64,000 nt of DNA, from positions 806,001-870,000 of the forward strand of contig CP145412.1 of NCBI GenBank assembly GCA_036867785.1, read 5' to 3'. The position numbers were made by a program, and so were the translations under genes. The notes under the pieces are model-generated. The model searched no databases and was not told the DNA's origin. It was given only the letters and a program-made list of their open reading frames with translations. This document shows, one piece after another, positions 11,048 to 21,271 of the stretch; the stretch's first letter is position 1; every line of letters starts with the position of its first letter. This stretch comes from Plasmodiophora brassicae. Lineage: Eukaryota; Endomyxa: Phytomyxea; Phytomyxea; Plasmodiophorida.

Positions 11048-12998
11048 ATGCAGGTTGGTGACGACAACGAGCCGGAATGGCTGCCAAGGTCAACCGTCGA
11101 CCTGACCGATGACTTCCGAAAGGCGACGCAGTCACTCGATGTCGGTGAAATGATCCACGGGCCACGGTTCTCGCTATTTGATGTATACCGACTTCGGCTG
11201 GCTCTGTGAAGGCGTTTGCTTATCGTTGTTTTCTCGCAGTCAATGTCTGCTATCGAACTGTTCGATGAGAAGATGGACCCTCGGCTGAAATATCGTCCTG
11301 TTGAAGGTCCCGATCCAAACATTGGGTTTGAGTGGACGTCCGCTGAGCACGCCATTGCGTGCATTGATCGCATGCTGCAATGCGAAGTACTTGTGCATAA
11401 TGGCGCATCGCTGATTCATTCGCTATTTCTCTGCCGGTGGTTGCATTCTCCTTCATTGCTGCTGCAATCGTCGATGGAATCACCCTGGACGCGCTGTGTC
11501 GTCGCGTACAGTATTGCAGTCCTGCGATGTGTTGCTCGTGCTCTTGACGCCATCTACCTTGCCGATGCCGTATATGAAGAGGATGCTATACTTGACCGAT
11601 TCGGATTCGACCTGGGAGATAAGGTAACGCCGATATTGATGTCACATTGCCCCAGACGGGTGACACACCATACGTATCTAGGTATCGTCGGGATACATTA
11701 TCGGCCTGCTGGATACCGCGCTTGCCGTTCCTGCTCCAAATGAACTTCGCGCGCGTCTGTTGCACCGCCGATCATTTTTGATTGCCATGGAGTACCTTTC
11801 CGATCAATCGCCAACATCGGCACTTGCCTCTCTCGAGCTGGCGTCTGAGTTCTTCCAGCAGACTGTGGATGCTGCCGCAGAGCTGGATCGCGATCGGGAT
11901 TTGTCCCGTCTGCTGACGTGGTTCGACCCAGCTGTTCCGGCGCAATTCATTGCATCGTGTCCGCCGCGTCCAGTGACGTTCCCAAGCCTCAGCGACTGTA
12001 TCGGTACGCATTCTGAAATCGCCAGCCAGCTGCAGTCGCTTTCAGCGTTTGCGTCGTCTTCGAATTCTCTTGGTGACTTGGTCGAATTCTACTCCACCCT
12101 GCATGGAAGCCGCCAGGTTGGCACTGTCGCCAGATCGTGCGCTTTCCTGCTGTTACGTGGCATTGGGCCACTTCATGTGCTAGCACAAAGGAACGGCATG
12201 TCGTCTTCGTTTGCGAATTGTTCCGCGGCCGCCATCGCCGACTGGCTTCGTTGTCTATCGTTAACCCGATCGCGAGCACATCGTTACACGTCCAAGCTAT
12301 TAACGACGTGGCACATCTTGCAGGAACAGGTGCGGCGATTACCACCTCACCAGCCATCGCTGACGATCATTCGCGACCAGCTCATACTCATTGTCGCACG
12401 GCACCTTGAACTTAACCTCGAACTGGATCTTCTAATGTCGACTGAGCGTCCTGGTGCTTTCTTTGTTTTGTCCACTGTGCTTTCCGAATTGTCGGAGCGG
12501 TCCGATTTCGTACAAGGCTGCTTCGATATGGCATCAGGCCTGTACCTCGCCTTTAACGTGTTTAATCGTTTCCGCCCTTCCTCGTGTTTCCGCCCTTCCT
12601 CGTTGTCAATGGCGTCACCTTACACGCAAGCGAAGACCGTGTTCGAGAAACGCTACGAGGCGGTCTTTCGTGCCCTGCCCGACCTCCTGTCCTGGAACGC
12701 ACTTTGCGATAGGAACGCAGAGCTCGACAAAATGGACATCGGCGAAGTTGCCGCCCAATCTGCAGATCGTTTCCGGTCCGCCCGGGCGCGTTTCTCATCC
12801 GCCTCGGCCGCCAGCAAGCTCGCGTCCCAGAACGCGCGCGCTCGAGCCCTCGCCGAAATCGCCATCGGCAACGCCGTCGCTGTCCTCTCCGCCGAACGAC
12901 AGTGCGACAAGCACGCTTCCCTCTCGGTCTCATTCGAACGCGATCACACGTACCCGGTCGTTTCGTTATCCTCTTCCAAACCGATGCCGTCATCCTAG
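11048..12998 (+). CDS. NAA35: N-alpha-acetyltransferase 35, NatC auxiliary subunit (Mak10 family)
   Basis: Exon 1 starts at the ATG at 11048 and contains DLTDDFRKATQSLDVGEM and GPRFSLFD. It joins across a 57-bp intron (11183-11239) to SMSAIELFDEKMDPRL. This is the hallmark Mak10 N-terminal block (FSLxEAMSAIEIMDPKMD). A second short intron (about 11631-11682) joins FDLGDK to VSSGYIIGLLDTALAVP. The rest is one long helical ORF to the stop at 12998, about 610 residues in all. In NatC, Mak10/NAA35 scaffolds the catalytic NAA30 and anchors the complex on the ribosome for N-terminal acetylation of Met-Leu/Ile/Phe starts. The C-terminal 60 residues are Ala/Arg/Ser-rich. An 18-bp direct duplication near 12570-12605 repeats the FRPSS segment. 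Confidence 0.85.
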
Positions 12999-13235
12999 TC
13001 CACTGTACACTAAAGTCAGGCCGCGCGTTAGGTTCATAGCTCCGTCACGTAGCACAGTGCAGAGTCGCCGCAGGTAGCTGGGCAGTGCAGCTGCACCGTC
13101 GTGGGAAGGTTCCAGCGGCGTTTCGGGAGGAGGCACGGCAAAGTCGGTCGGTGCGGTTGGCACACACGGCATCGCCAGTTAGGTGGCGGGAACCGGGAGC
13201 CGGGAGGCACAGTGGGATCGGACTGCGCCGGCGTC

Positions 13236-14616
13236 ATGCAGCCGGCAGACGTTGCCGCACTTATCGATTCGCACGCGCATACGGCGACGACGGCCCAGGA
13301 CGAGCTGGCGGCGGCGGTGCAGAGGCTGCGGGACCTGGCCGACGACGTCGACGGCGGGCAGGCTGGTGTCGGCGCGATCGGCGACCCCATTGGGCAGCTG
13401 CGGAAAAGGTCGCCGGGTACTACGGTCAGGCGACTTCGATCGTGCTTACTGATATGTCTGGCCATAGTTTGGCGCCGGTGCTTAAACAGAGAACCAATGC
13501 AGTCGGGGCGGCGCTGCAATCACTAACGGATAATGTTCGACACAGCCGAGGGCCCAGCCGTGTAATGAGCCCCGTGCTGACAACTGTACGTGCAGGATGG
13601 TAAAACGGGTACCGTGAGTGAAAGAGGCGGAGACGCGCTGGATCGTCAACTGCTCGACCGCATCATTATCTATCATTTCCTGAGAGGCGGACGATTGGAC
13701 CTGGCGCAATCGCTGATCAACGAGACGCGAATGACCGTGCCGTTTGATGAACGATTTTCCATTCTTTCTGATCTGACCGCCGCCATTCGACGTCACGACC
13801 TGTCCAGCTGCATTGCGTATCCGCCCGGGTTGCTTCCGAACGGTGCATTTCTGATGGGGAATTCGCCCAGGTGGTGTCGGACGCATCCCCATCCTGAAAC
13901 CGTTCGCGACTTGCTGTTTATGTTGCATCGGACGCAATTCATGATGTACGTCGAGCAAGGTGATGCCCGTAATGCGATTCTTTACGCCCGCCAGCACCTG
14001 TCGACGATGTATTCGTCGTTTGCAGCCGAGACTGGTGCACTGTTGGCGACGCTGCTGTTCATGAACGATATGGGTCCAAACAAGCCCCGCCTGACTGCCG
14101 ACGACTGGTGCAGATTGGAGGCGTTGTTCAACAGTGTCTTCTGCCGGTCGATGAGTTTGGCAAAGGACAGTCCGCTGAACGTTTGGTACATCCGCCTTCC
14201 ATTAGTATATCACCGTCACCAGTTCTGACCTTCGGTGGATCAGCATCGCAGCCAGCCAGATCGTCATGCCCGTTGTCGCGAAGATGGCGGCGTTCCAGTC
14301 CAAGAACGCGCTGATCAGCCTGGTCTCTTCGAGCGCCCAGGTAACTATCTCCCATTGATCACCGTTGTCTTCGTTTCTTACCGCCATCCAGGTTGCTGTG
14401 GATCTGGGCAAGGAGTTCCAATTCCACTCAACGTTCGTGTGCCCGGTGGCGAAGACTGTGGATTCGCGGCCGGCTCTGCTGACCTGCGGCCACGTCGTCT
14501 CCCACGTGGCCATCCAGAAGATGCAACGCGTCAGCCGTGCCTCACCCGGCACCGTCAAGTGCCCTTACTGCGGATGCGAACAACATCTCAGCAAGACGAT
14601 GCTGTTGCACTTCTAA
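13236..14616 (+). CDS. RMD5: RMD5/GID2-like RING subunit of the GID/CTLH E3 ubiquitin ligase
   Basis: A LisH motif (DRQLLDRIIIYHFLRGGRLD, about 13640-13700) is followed by a CTLH segment (RFSILSDLTAAIRRHDLSS). A CRA-type helical region follows (LLFMLHRTQFMMYVEQGDAR...LLATLLFMND). After a short intron near 14190-14390 comes the diagnostic C-terminus VDLGKEFQFHSTFVCPVAK ... LLTCGHVVSHVAIQKM ... VKCPYCG. This matches the RMND5/Rmd5 degenerate RING, where GKxFxxHSxFxCPV is highly conserved. The GID/CTLH complex ubiquitinates N-degron substrates such as gluconeogenic enzymes. The 5' part is uncertain: the frame from the ATG at 13236 must shift near 13370-13430 to the frame carrying KVAGYYGQATSIVLTDM. 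A 31-base GT...AG stretch there could be a tiny intron. Confidence 0.85.
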
Positions 14617-15273
14617 ACATTTACAGGATCGTAATCGTCATCGTCCAGTAGGGGACGTATGTAATTAGGGCTAATCGTCGCAGGTTTGGCGGCCGATCGC
14701 GACCTGATCTGACACCGTCGATGTTTGTCCCCTCAGCGTTCGGACTCGATCTGCCAGGTCAAGCGTCGTTGTCGTCCGCGCCTGAGCGTCTTTCTGCATC
14801 TGGTGGCGCTTCCAGCGGAAGGCAACGGCAGTGGTGCAGGCCACCCAACGACTACGTCAGGAGCATCGCTCGGAATGGGGTTGGGATCCGTTCCGGAGCG
14901 CGATCGCTGCCGATAATGCAGGCACTGATGGCGGGTTGATACGTATCCGACCCGATCCGCCTGATGCCATCGGGTCTGCGGCGATTGCCACACGCAGCCA
15001 TCACACTCGTCTCGAGGACGCATAGCCGGCACATAACGTAGCATGTTCCTGTGATGACTCTGGTACTCTGATGTGCGCCTCGTTGCTGCGAGTTGGAGGA
15101 CCGACCCCCTTCTCCGATGTGCCATGCAGCTTGTCGGATCACGAAGGGAGGTTCAGGAGCAGCGCTGTCATCGGGCCGATAGGGATTTAATTTGGCGCGC
15201 ACGCGCTCGTGGCGGGACCTGGAGGGGGGGGGGCCGGGGGGGGGGGGACTGCCTCAGTCACAGCGGGCCGGCC
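14617..15273 (+). other. Unassigned interval with a short IQ-like open stretch
   Basis: No gene can be called. A good splice acceptor (TTTGTCCCCTCAG) ends at about 14735. A short open stretch on the plus strand (about 14786-15022) reads WWRFQRKATAVVQATQRLRQ, reminiscent of an IQ motif, then stops. It may be an orphan exon. A G-rich tract lies at 15221-15247. Confidence 0.35.
15221..15247 (+). repeat. G-tract (10 G, CC, 12 G)
   Basis: A run of ten G, two C and twelve G lies 27 bases upstream of the ATG of the 15274 gene. On the plus strand this could form a G-quadruplex. Such homopolymers are also prone to assembly length errors. Confidence 0.9.
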
Positions 15274-15735
15274 ATGGTAACCATACCTAGCGATCTTTTG
15301 CTGCCAGTGATGACGTTGCCGATGATGACGGATCATCCCGACCCAGTCCCCCAGCGTGTCCAGCAGGAGAATTTGCCGCCAGCAGCCTTGGGCAAAGCCG
15401 TGGTGGTGGTGCCCAGCCACGGCAACGAGGTCAAGCCACGCGCGGCGCTTGCAGAGATCACAAACACTAGCGGAGTCGCTGATGCAAGCGCGCCAAAGGC
15501 GGCGGTTATTCCGAGCGATTGCGATGAACCATCCGAGGAACCGACAGAGAGGTTGTCGTCGTACGAGAGCAGTGACGACGACGAAGAGGCACCTGCCAAG
15601 TCACCCATTGAGATCCGCCAGTCTGCGCTCGGCAAGCACGTTCGTTGGGAATCTGGCTCATTACTGGACGATGGGGTCCGAGTTCGTCCTGCACAGCTGT
15701 CGCCCGTACGGAAGCGTCGGCGTGGGGGTGCTTAA
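15274..15735 (+). CDS. Hypothetical 153-residue acidic/serine-rich protein with a PP1-docking-like motif
   Basis: The single exon starts at the ATG at 15274. Not recognised as a family. The first third is Pro/Met/Leu-rich, the middle has a Ser/Asp/Glu cluster (RLSSYESSDDDEEAPAKSP), and the end has GKHVRWESG and a basic tail (SPVRKRRRGGA) that resembles a nuclear localisation signal. KHVRW fits the RVxF consensus used by regulators of protein phosphatase 1, but the motif is short and could be chance. The gene is convergent with SPT6, 74 bases away. Confidence 0.5.
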   Translation: MVTIPSDLLLPVMTLPMMTDHPDPVPQRVQQENLPPAALGKAVVVVPSHGNEVKPRAALAEITNTSGVADASAPKAAVIPSDCDEPSEEPTERLSSYESSDDDEEAPAKSPIEIRQSALGKHVRWESGSLLDDGVRVRPAQLSPVRKRRRGGA

Positions 15736-15809
15736 CCTATTTATTTGCCGGCGCCTTCACACTCCTGTAAATAACGATGTCCATACAGAAGGGTTTAGAC
15801 AGATTTACG

Positions 15810-18800
15810 TCATTGAGCGTATGGTCGTCTGCTGGGGTACGCCGCCTCAGATACGAACTGCTGTTGCTGGGCCTGACGCTGCGGGTGAATGAACGGGGCT
15901 GCACCGGCCGACGTCGCTGGCGGACGAACATTCCAGCGGCTTGGACGGCCGGACGATGTTGTCGGCACTGTTGGGGGAGCCGCAGCAGCAGCAGCAGCCG
16001 GTGGCCTGCCTCGCTCTTTGATCATCTTGCTGAACCGGGATTTGAAATAGGATATAATCTGATCGGGTTTTGCGAAGAAGTGCTTGTGGAACTTGAAACC
16101 TTTCGGCGTCAACTTGACCAGTTCATGATGAACACGCTTGGACGGCAAATACGAGAACGTGAATAGACCAGGGTGCTTATAGGAGAAGCCGAAGAAGTAT
16201 GGAATCCGGGCGGGCTAGAGCAATACGTGTCAGGATGAAACGCGGAGTAACGATGACGCCATCCAGACCATTTCCTCCTTTTCGTCTCTGAGCAGATTGT
16301 CGACCTCTGTTTCCGTTCCGAAACGGAACGCGCGGTTCTGCACAATCGTCTCGGAAAGTTTCGTCAGCGGGCGAATGTACCTGGCAAGGATCTCGTCCAG
16401 ATCTGCAGGTCACAAAATCGTCAATGTCAGCATGTTATCGCGAGCCGCCTTCAGAAACCTTCGAATGCCTCGTCGTCGATGATTAGAGTTCGACCCAAGG
16501 CCTTCCTGACATCTTGCGGTTTGTCGCGTTCATCAACGTTGATGTGCGCGAAAACGTCGACAGCAACCTTCCACGTAATCGTCAACTTGTCCACACCATG
16601 ACTTGATGGGCGGATTACGACATCGCCAACAGGCTAACGACATGGTAAGATATACGCCCTGATTACCAGTCCGGTGCACATACGGCGTCCTTAAGCATTG
16701 CCTCCGCTGCTTCCCGGTCTACGTTCGCGAAAAGTGGGTGGTCAATGTTTCGCGGAATAAACCTTCGAACAGCCTTGGGCGCTGGTGCTTTCACGGTTTC
16801 TCCTCGCAAGGCAACAGCATCCCCAGGGAACAATTTGAGATAAGGGTCAGATACGGGCGGAATCTCCCAATGCCTATAGAACCTATTGTAAATGACAAAC
16901 TGAACAGGTAACCGCTTCACGTACTCAATATCCTTTAGGTCACGTTCCATAGAGGTCAAATCGACACGGAAACGCGAGTAATCAATCGACGAAATGCGAG
17001 CTCTGACAGTGGTGCCCTATATAATGACGTCAGAACGATTTGTGATGATAAAGGTGGTAAGGTCGTCGATACAGGCTTAGCGTCATCAAGCAGCTCCTCG
17101 TAGGCCCTTCTTTCGCCATCCTCGTCAAAGCAGATGGAAACCTTGTCGGAGAACTTATGAAGCGGAATGAACGCGCTCAAGCCAGAATCCAATTTCGCGG
17201 AGACACCGCCACGTGTTACGTGAGAGATAAGGACATCGACGACTTGCCCGCGGTATATGGTTACGCCAGGTTGCTCGCCGGTCAACAAACAGAAAAGCGA
17301 TTCCGCTGAGAGTGGGCGGAACGGTTCCCGCATACTGTCTGCAAACGGCACCTTGAGCTCCGCCCTAATCATCAGCAGGATCTCGGTGAAGCGGCCCTCG
17401 CCCGCACTTTCCATCGCCTGAGCGTAGGCGACTAGGTCGAGCTCATCCAGTTTGTATCGCAGCGCGGGTGTTCGAAGCTGGACGATTAATTCCTGACGAG
17501 GATCTCCGCCACTATTGGCCTCGAGGTCAAGAGCATTCAAGACGACACGGTCCGACAAAAGGTAGTGTTCCGGATGGATCCGAGAGTCATCGAGAGGACT
17601 CACATCCCATTGAGAGAACTGTGGCGCAACAATCCTCAAGAATGCAATACAGTTCCGCCAGACACAATCGCCAACAGCTTTGTGGAGATCATCCCGCGAT
17701 GTCAACGACCCATGCCACTTGACGAAGTCGATAATCACTTTGGATTTCCTTCTCCCCAGGCCCGAAACAAACGAGAGGGGACCCGATAGGTGCGGTTGAG
17801 TAGCAGCAAGGTTCACATCGACACCGACATGGTTAACCAGGTCGATCAGCACCCTGGACAAGCCACTCTGCAGAAGAGCTCGGGGCACACAAGCTTGAAG
17901 AGGATGGAGCGAAAGACTCAACAAATCAGAGGGATCACTGGCGAGGCCGCAAACTTCGGAAAGCGGATCTTGGGCGTATCGGCCAAGTGCGACAGCTTCT
18001 CGCAAGAGGGATGGAAAATCGCCCAGCTCTTCGACAAGGCGACGCGACGTTTTCGCGATACGAGCGAAACAAGGATCAACGAACTCAATCGAAATTTCTC
18101 GACCCCGGCTCTGCACCGCCGCCCTTGCCTGATCGAACATAGCAAATCAGTAAGTTGTGACCCTACGAGATCAAGCGCACTACCTCAGAAACAAATTCGC
18201 GGCCATCAAGGGAATCTGCAGAAACCGCAATGAACGTCGGCGAGTACCGTTCTACGAAAGCACGGAATCGTCGAACATCCTGAGCTTTCCTGCTCTTGAT
18301 GCCTAGATAGGACGGTGAGTAAACGAACGCTCATTGAGCTGGGTGTTCAACATTACCGTGCACAGACGATCCACCATTGCCGTCTGAGCGCCGAGCATAA
18401 ATTTTCATATTGGGAAGAACCAAGTGATCAACCATGACGCCATTGCGGTCCAGGACGGCCACGTATGAAGGTTCGCCACGGTCACCGACAGCGCAAGCCG
18501 CAATTACTTTAGTGTCGCGATCGGCCGGCGTTATGGAAACAAGCGATCGCAAACGATCTGCGCAATGGTCGACAATTAAGTCGTGAGAGGCGCCAAGAAG
18601 CTTTTCATGAACCGCGGTTTCCCCAAGCTTATGTAGATACTTGGTGATGGCTTCTTCAAATGCAGCACATCGCTGCTCGTTCCATAGACGCGTATTCAGG
18701 CTGAAACCCGTCGACAGAAACAGGTTCTTGAAGTCGTCCAGAAGAACCGATGCAGATGAGTGCGGGCTTCCCGTGGGCGCTGCAGAGATTTGTAACGTGA

Positions 18801-20665
18801 TAAACCCTTCCGCCTCCGCCCGTTTCAGAAGGGCAAATTGGGCACTGTCCTCTCGAAATAGTCGTGCAGGCTTGTCTTCCAAACGCTTAACGCTGAAATA
18901 CCTGCAGCACGAACAGCATGAGTAATGTCCCGACAACGAAACGAGACGACAACACTTACTCATGAGCCCAATCGACGGTGGCCAGCCCTTTCGACGTCGG
19001 TCGGGTGCTCACGTAAGCGGTCTCAACGAAACGTTCGCGAACGACGGTCCTGATGAAAGGATCGAATGCGAGACGCATAGCGCATATTGACCGTGCAGCA
19101 GAAAGAACAGCCGAATGAGACGCATAACGATCCGATACAAAAGCCTCAGCAGCCTGTTCGGGAGCCATATCCGGATCAACAGGCTCTTTCTGAAGGAACC
19201 CAGACCGAAAGTTGAGCCCAATCTGCCTCGGATCCGGGAAAATCATCTGGACAAGAGGTTCGATGGATGAGTCCTGCGACAGCGCTGGCGCAGCACGACG
19301 AAGCGGCCGCTTCACAGATGAAGATGCGCCATCCACGTTTGACTCTGTTAATCTGAAGCTGATGTAACTTCGGACGTCTTCGATTTCATTCTCATCCTGG
19401 GAGTTCATCAAATGACTATGAAGATCAACCGCATCCGACGCCAAGTTCTTCTCCACTGCACACTGTAAGCATCGGGAGAACGCGATGCAGCAAAGAACTT
19501 ACAGTGTTTCGAAACGGAAACGCGCTTCGCGATGATATGATCCCAGCGGCGATCGCAGTCATCGATGGTCCAGATGTCTGCAGGCTTCAAAGGTGCATAA
19601 TAATCTTTCTGATACCACTGAATGTAGGGTACGTCAAGGCTCTGTCTGCGAATGAAGTCGAGTACGGTGACGATGCTCTTAACTGCCAGATCAGCGTCCT
19701 GAAAGCGAACCATCAGTGGTATTAGGTACATGACGGAGAATGATACAACCATATGTTTGAATTTGAGCTCGTAGATCCACTCTGCCTCCGTAAAGACGAG
19801 TTCGGCATCGTTGCCGTCAGGCGTGACACGTTCAGCTACCCGAGGTTGAAGCCTCTCAGGCAGATCCGCTGCTCTAATTGCATCATCCGCCGCCGTCACC
19901 ATATGCCTTTCGGCAACCGATGGTTCGATTTGTTTACCACGATCCTAACAGACCAATCGTGAGGGTGTCGGCCACAATACAAAACATAAATCGCTTCACC
20001 TTCTGAGCAACGTCTTCAACGACCTCGATCTCTTCCGCCTCGGTAAATGCCAGGAACTCGGTCATATCGCCGAATATTTCGCCTGCTTCACCAAACTGGC
20101 GAGCAGATCGTGCTGACTTCTGTCTTGCAGCACGCTCGTTGGATATCCCGCCAACATCCTCGTCGCTCACGTCAGATAAACCATAGTCGTCCTCTGAAAA
20201 TACATTATCGGTTTTGTCCCGATCGATATCAGAAGCCTCTTCATCCTGTTCCTCAATGCGACGCTGAAGACGTCTATGCGTTCCGTCAGGACGTACATCT
20301 GCAAATCATTCAGTTGTCGAGGCTGGCATTGAGCAATCAACACAAAGGCGACCTTCTCTGGGTCGCTTCTTTCGGTTGAACCGAACCCCATGATGGTCTT
20401 CAAGAAGCAAATAGTCATCTTCAACCAAATCTTCCATCGCTTCCGCTTTAGATGCACCGCGTCCAACTGCCTCATGCTCGGCGTCGATTTCTTCCTCGTC
20501 GGCAATCATTTCGCGGTTCAATCGCGCCGCCTCCTCGTCCTCATCCTCGGATTCCTCCTCGTCCTCGGATGCTTTGAAGTCGAGATCCTCATCCTCGGAT
20601 ACCTCCGCCTCTTCATCAATGAAGGCGCGCTTGCCTTTCGGCACGTCGCCGTCGCCTCCGCTCAT
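15810..20665 (-). CDS. SPT6: Transcription elongation factor SPT6
   Basis: The ATG at 20665 opens an acidic N-terminus (EVSEDEDLDFKASEDEEESE) typical of Spt6. Downstream exons give helix-rich core blocks (19400-19900, 18960-19450) and a YqgF/RNase H-like block (TKVIAACAVGDRGEPSYVAV, about 18480). A helix-hairpin-helix follows (LSGPLSFVSGLGRRKSKVII, about 17740), then an S1 domain (GQVVDVLISHVTRGGVSAKL, about 17210). The tandem SH2 region includes NIDHPLFANVDREAAEAMLK (about 16720), DELTITWKVAVDVFAHINVD and SKRVHHELVKLTPKGFKFHK (about 16110). The tail is Ala/Pro- then Gln-rich and stops at 15810. Spt6 is a histone chaperone that travels with RNA polymerase II; its SH2 pair binds the phosphorylated Rpb1 linker. 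At least eight short introns are implied, with edges approximate. Confidence 0.92.
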
Positions 20666-21271
20666 GATGACAGCGGCGACGATACGCACCAATGGCCAGG
20701 TACGACTGCCGCTAGTTCACGCCACGCAGTCCGACGATCGCAGGAAGAGCTAATCGAAAGTATTCGCGGGCAACTGAACCATAGCACACTATAATACCGT
20801 GAATATCGGAGGTGTTAGCCTCCTTGATCTAAAGAAAAAGAGGAAGAATCAGGCAGGCACATAGACGTGTGTAGGGGGACGTCTTGCGAGAAAACGCCGG
20901 AACGCAAGCATTCAGTACCGCCGACGAGCTCGATTGACGGGAAGTTATTCGAGTTGTAGTAAGTACATCACCAGATGATATTAGTCTGCTGCAGACCGCA
21001 CGCTCAACTCCACGCCATGACAAGTCTGTGGCACCCCGTGGTTATGCGTTTCCAGCGCCATCCTTCTTGTATCCACTGCTCAAACTGTTTCCCGTCGTCC
21101 ATATGCGTCGGCAGAAAGGCAATCCACCCAAATGCATTTTTGTCTAGTCTGCGATGACATTCAGCGACAACACCGCTTCGTCACAACAGCGGCTATCATG
21201 ACGATTGTCTGTCTGGACAACGGTTGACGCGCACGCAGTCCGTGGCCACTTGGCGCGCCGGACGTGGAGCC
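20666..21271. promoter_or_regulatory. Shared upstream region between divergent SPT6 and TPR-protein genes
   Basis: SPT6 reads left from 20665 and the TPR gene reads right from 21272, so these 606 bases must hold both promoters. No clear TATA element was identified. A short minus-strand open stretch (about 20990-21180, containing FGWIAFLPTHMDDGKQFEQW) lacks a start and could be an orphan exon or relic. Confidence 0.5.

Noticed and set aside
14733-15202. Cys-rich minus-strand frames (CYVMCRLCVLETS)
   Set aside because: No ordered zinc-finger spacing, no start context, and overlapping alternative frames of equal quality.
20990-21180. Minus-strand stretch with FGWIAFLPTHMDDGKQFEQW
   Set aside because: Protein-like, but without start codon, partner exon or family match, and inside a divergent promoter region; kept only as a note.
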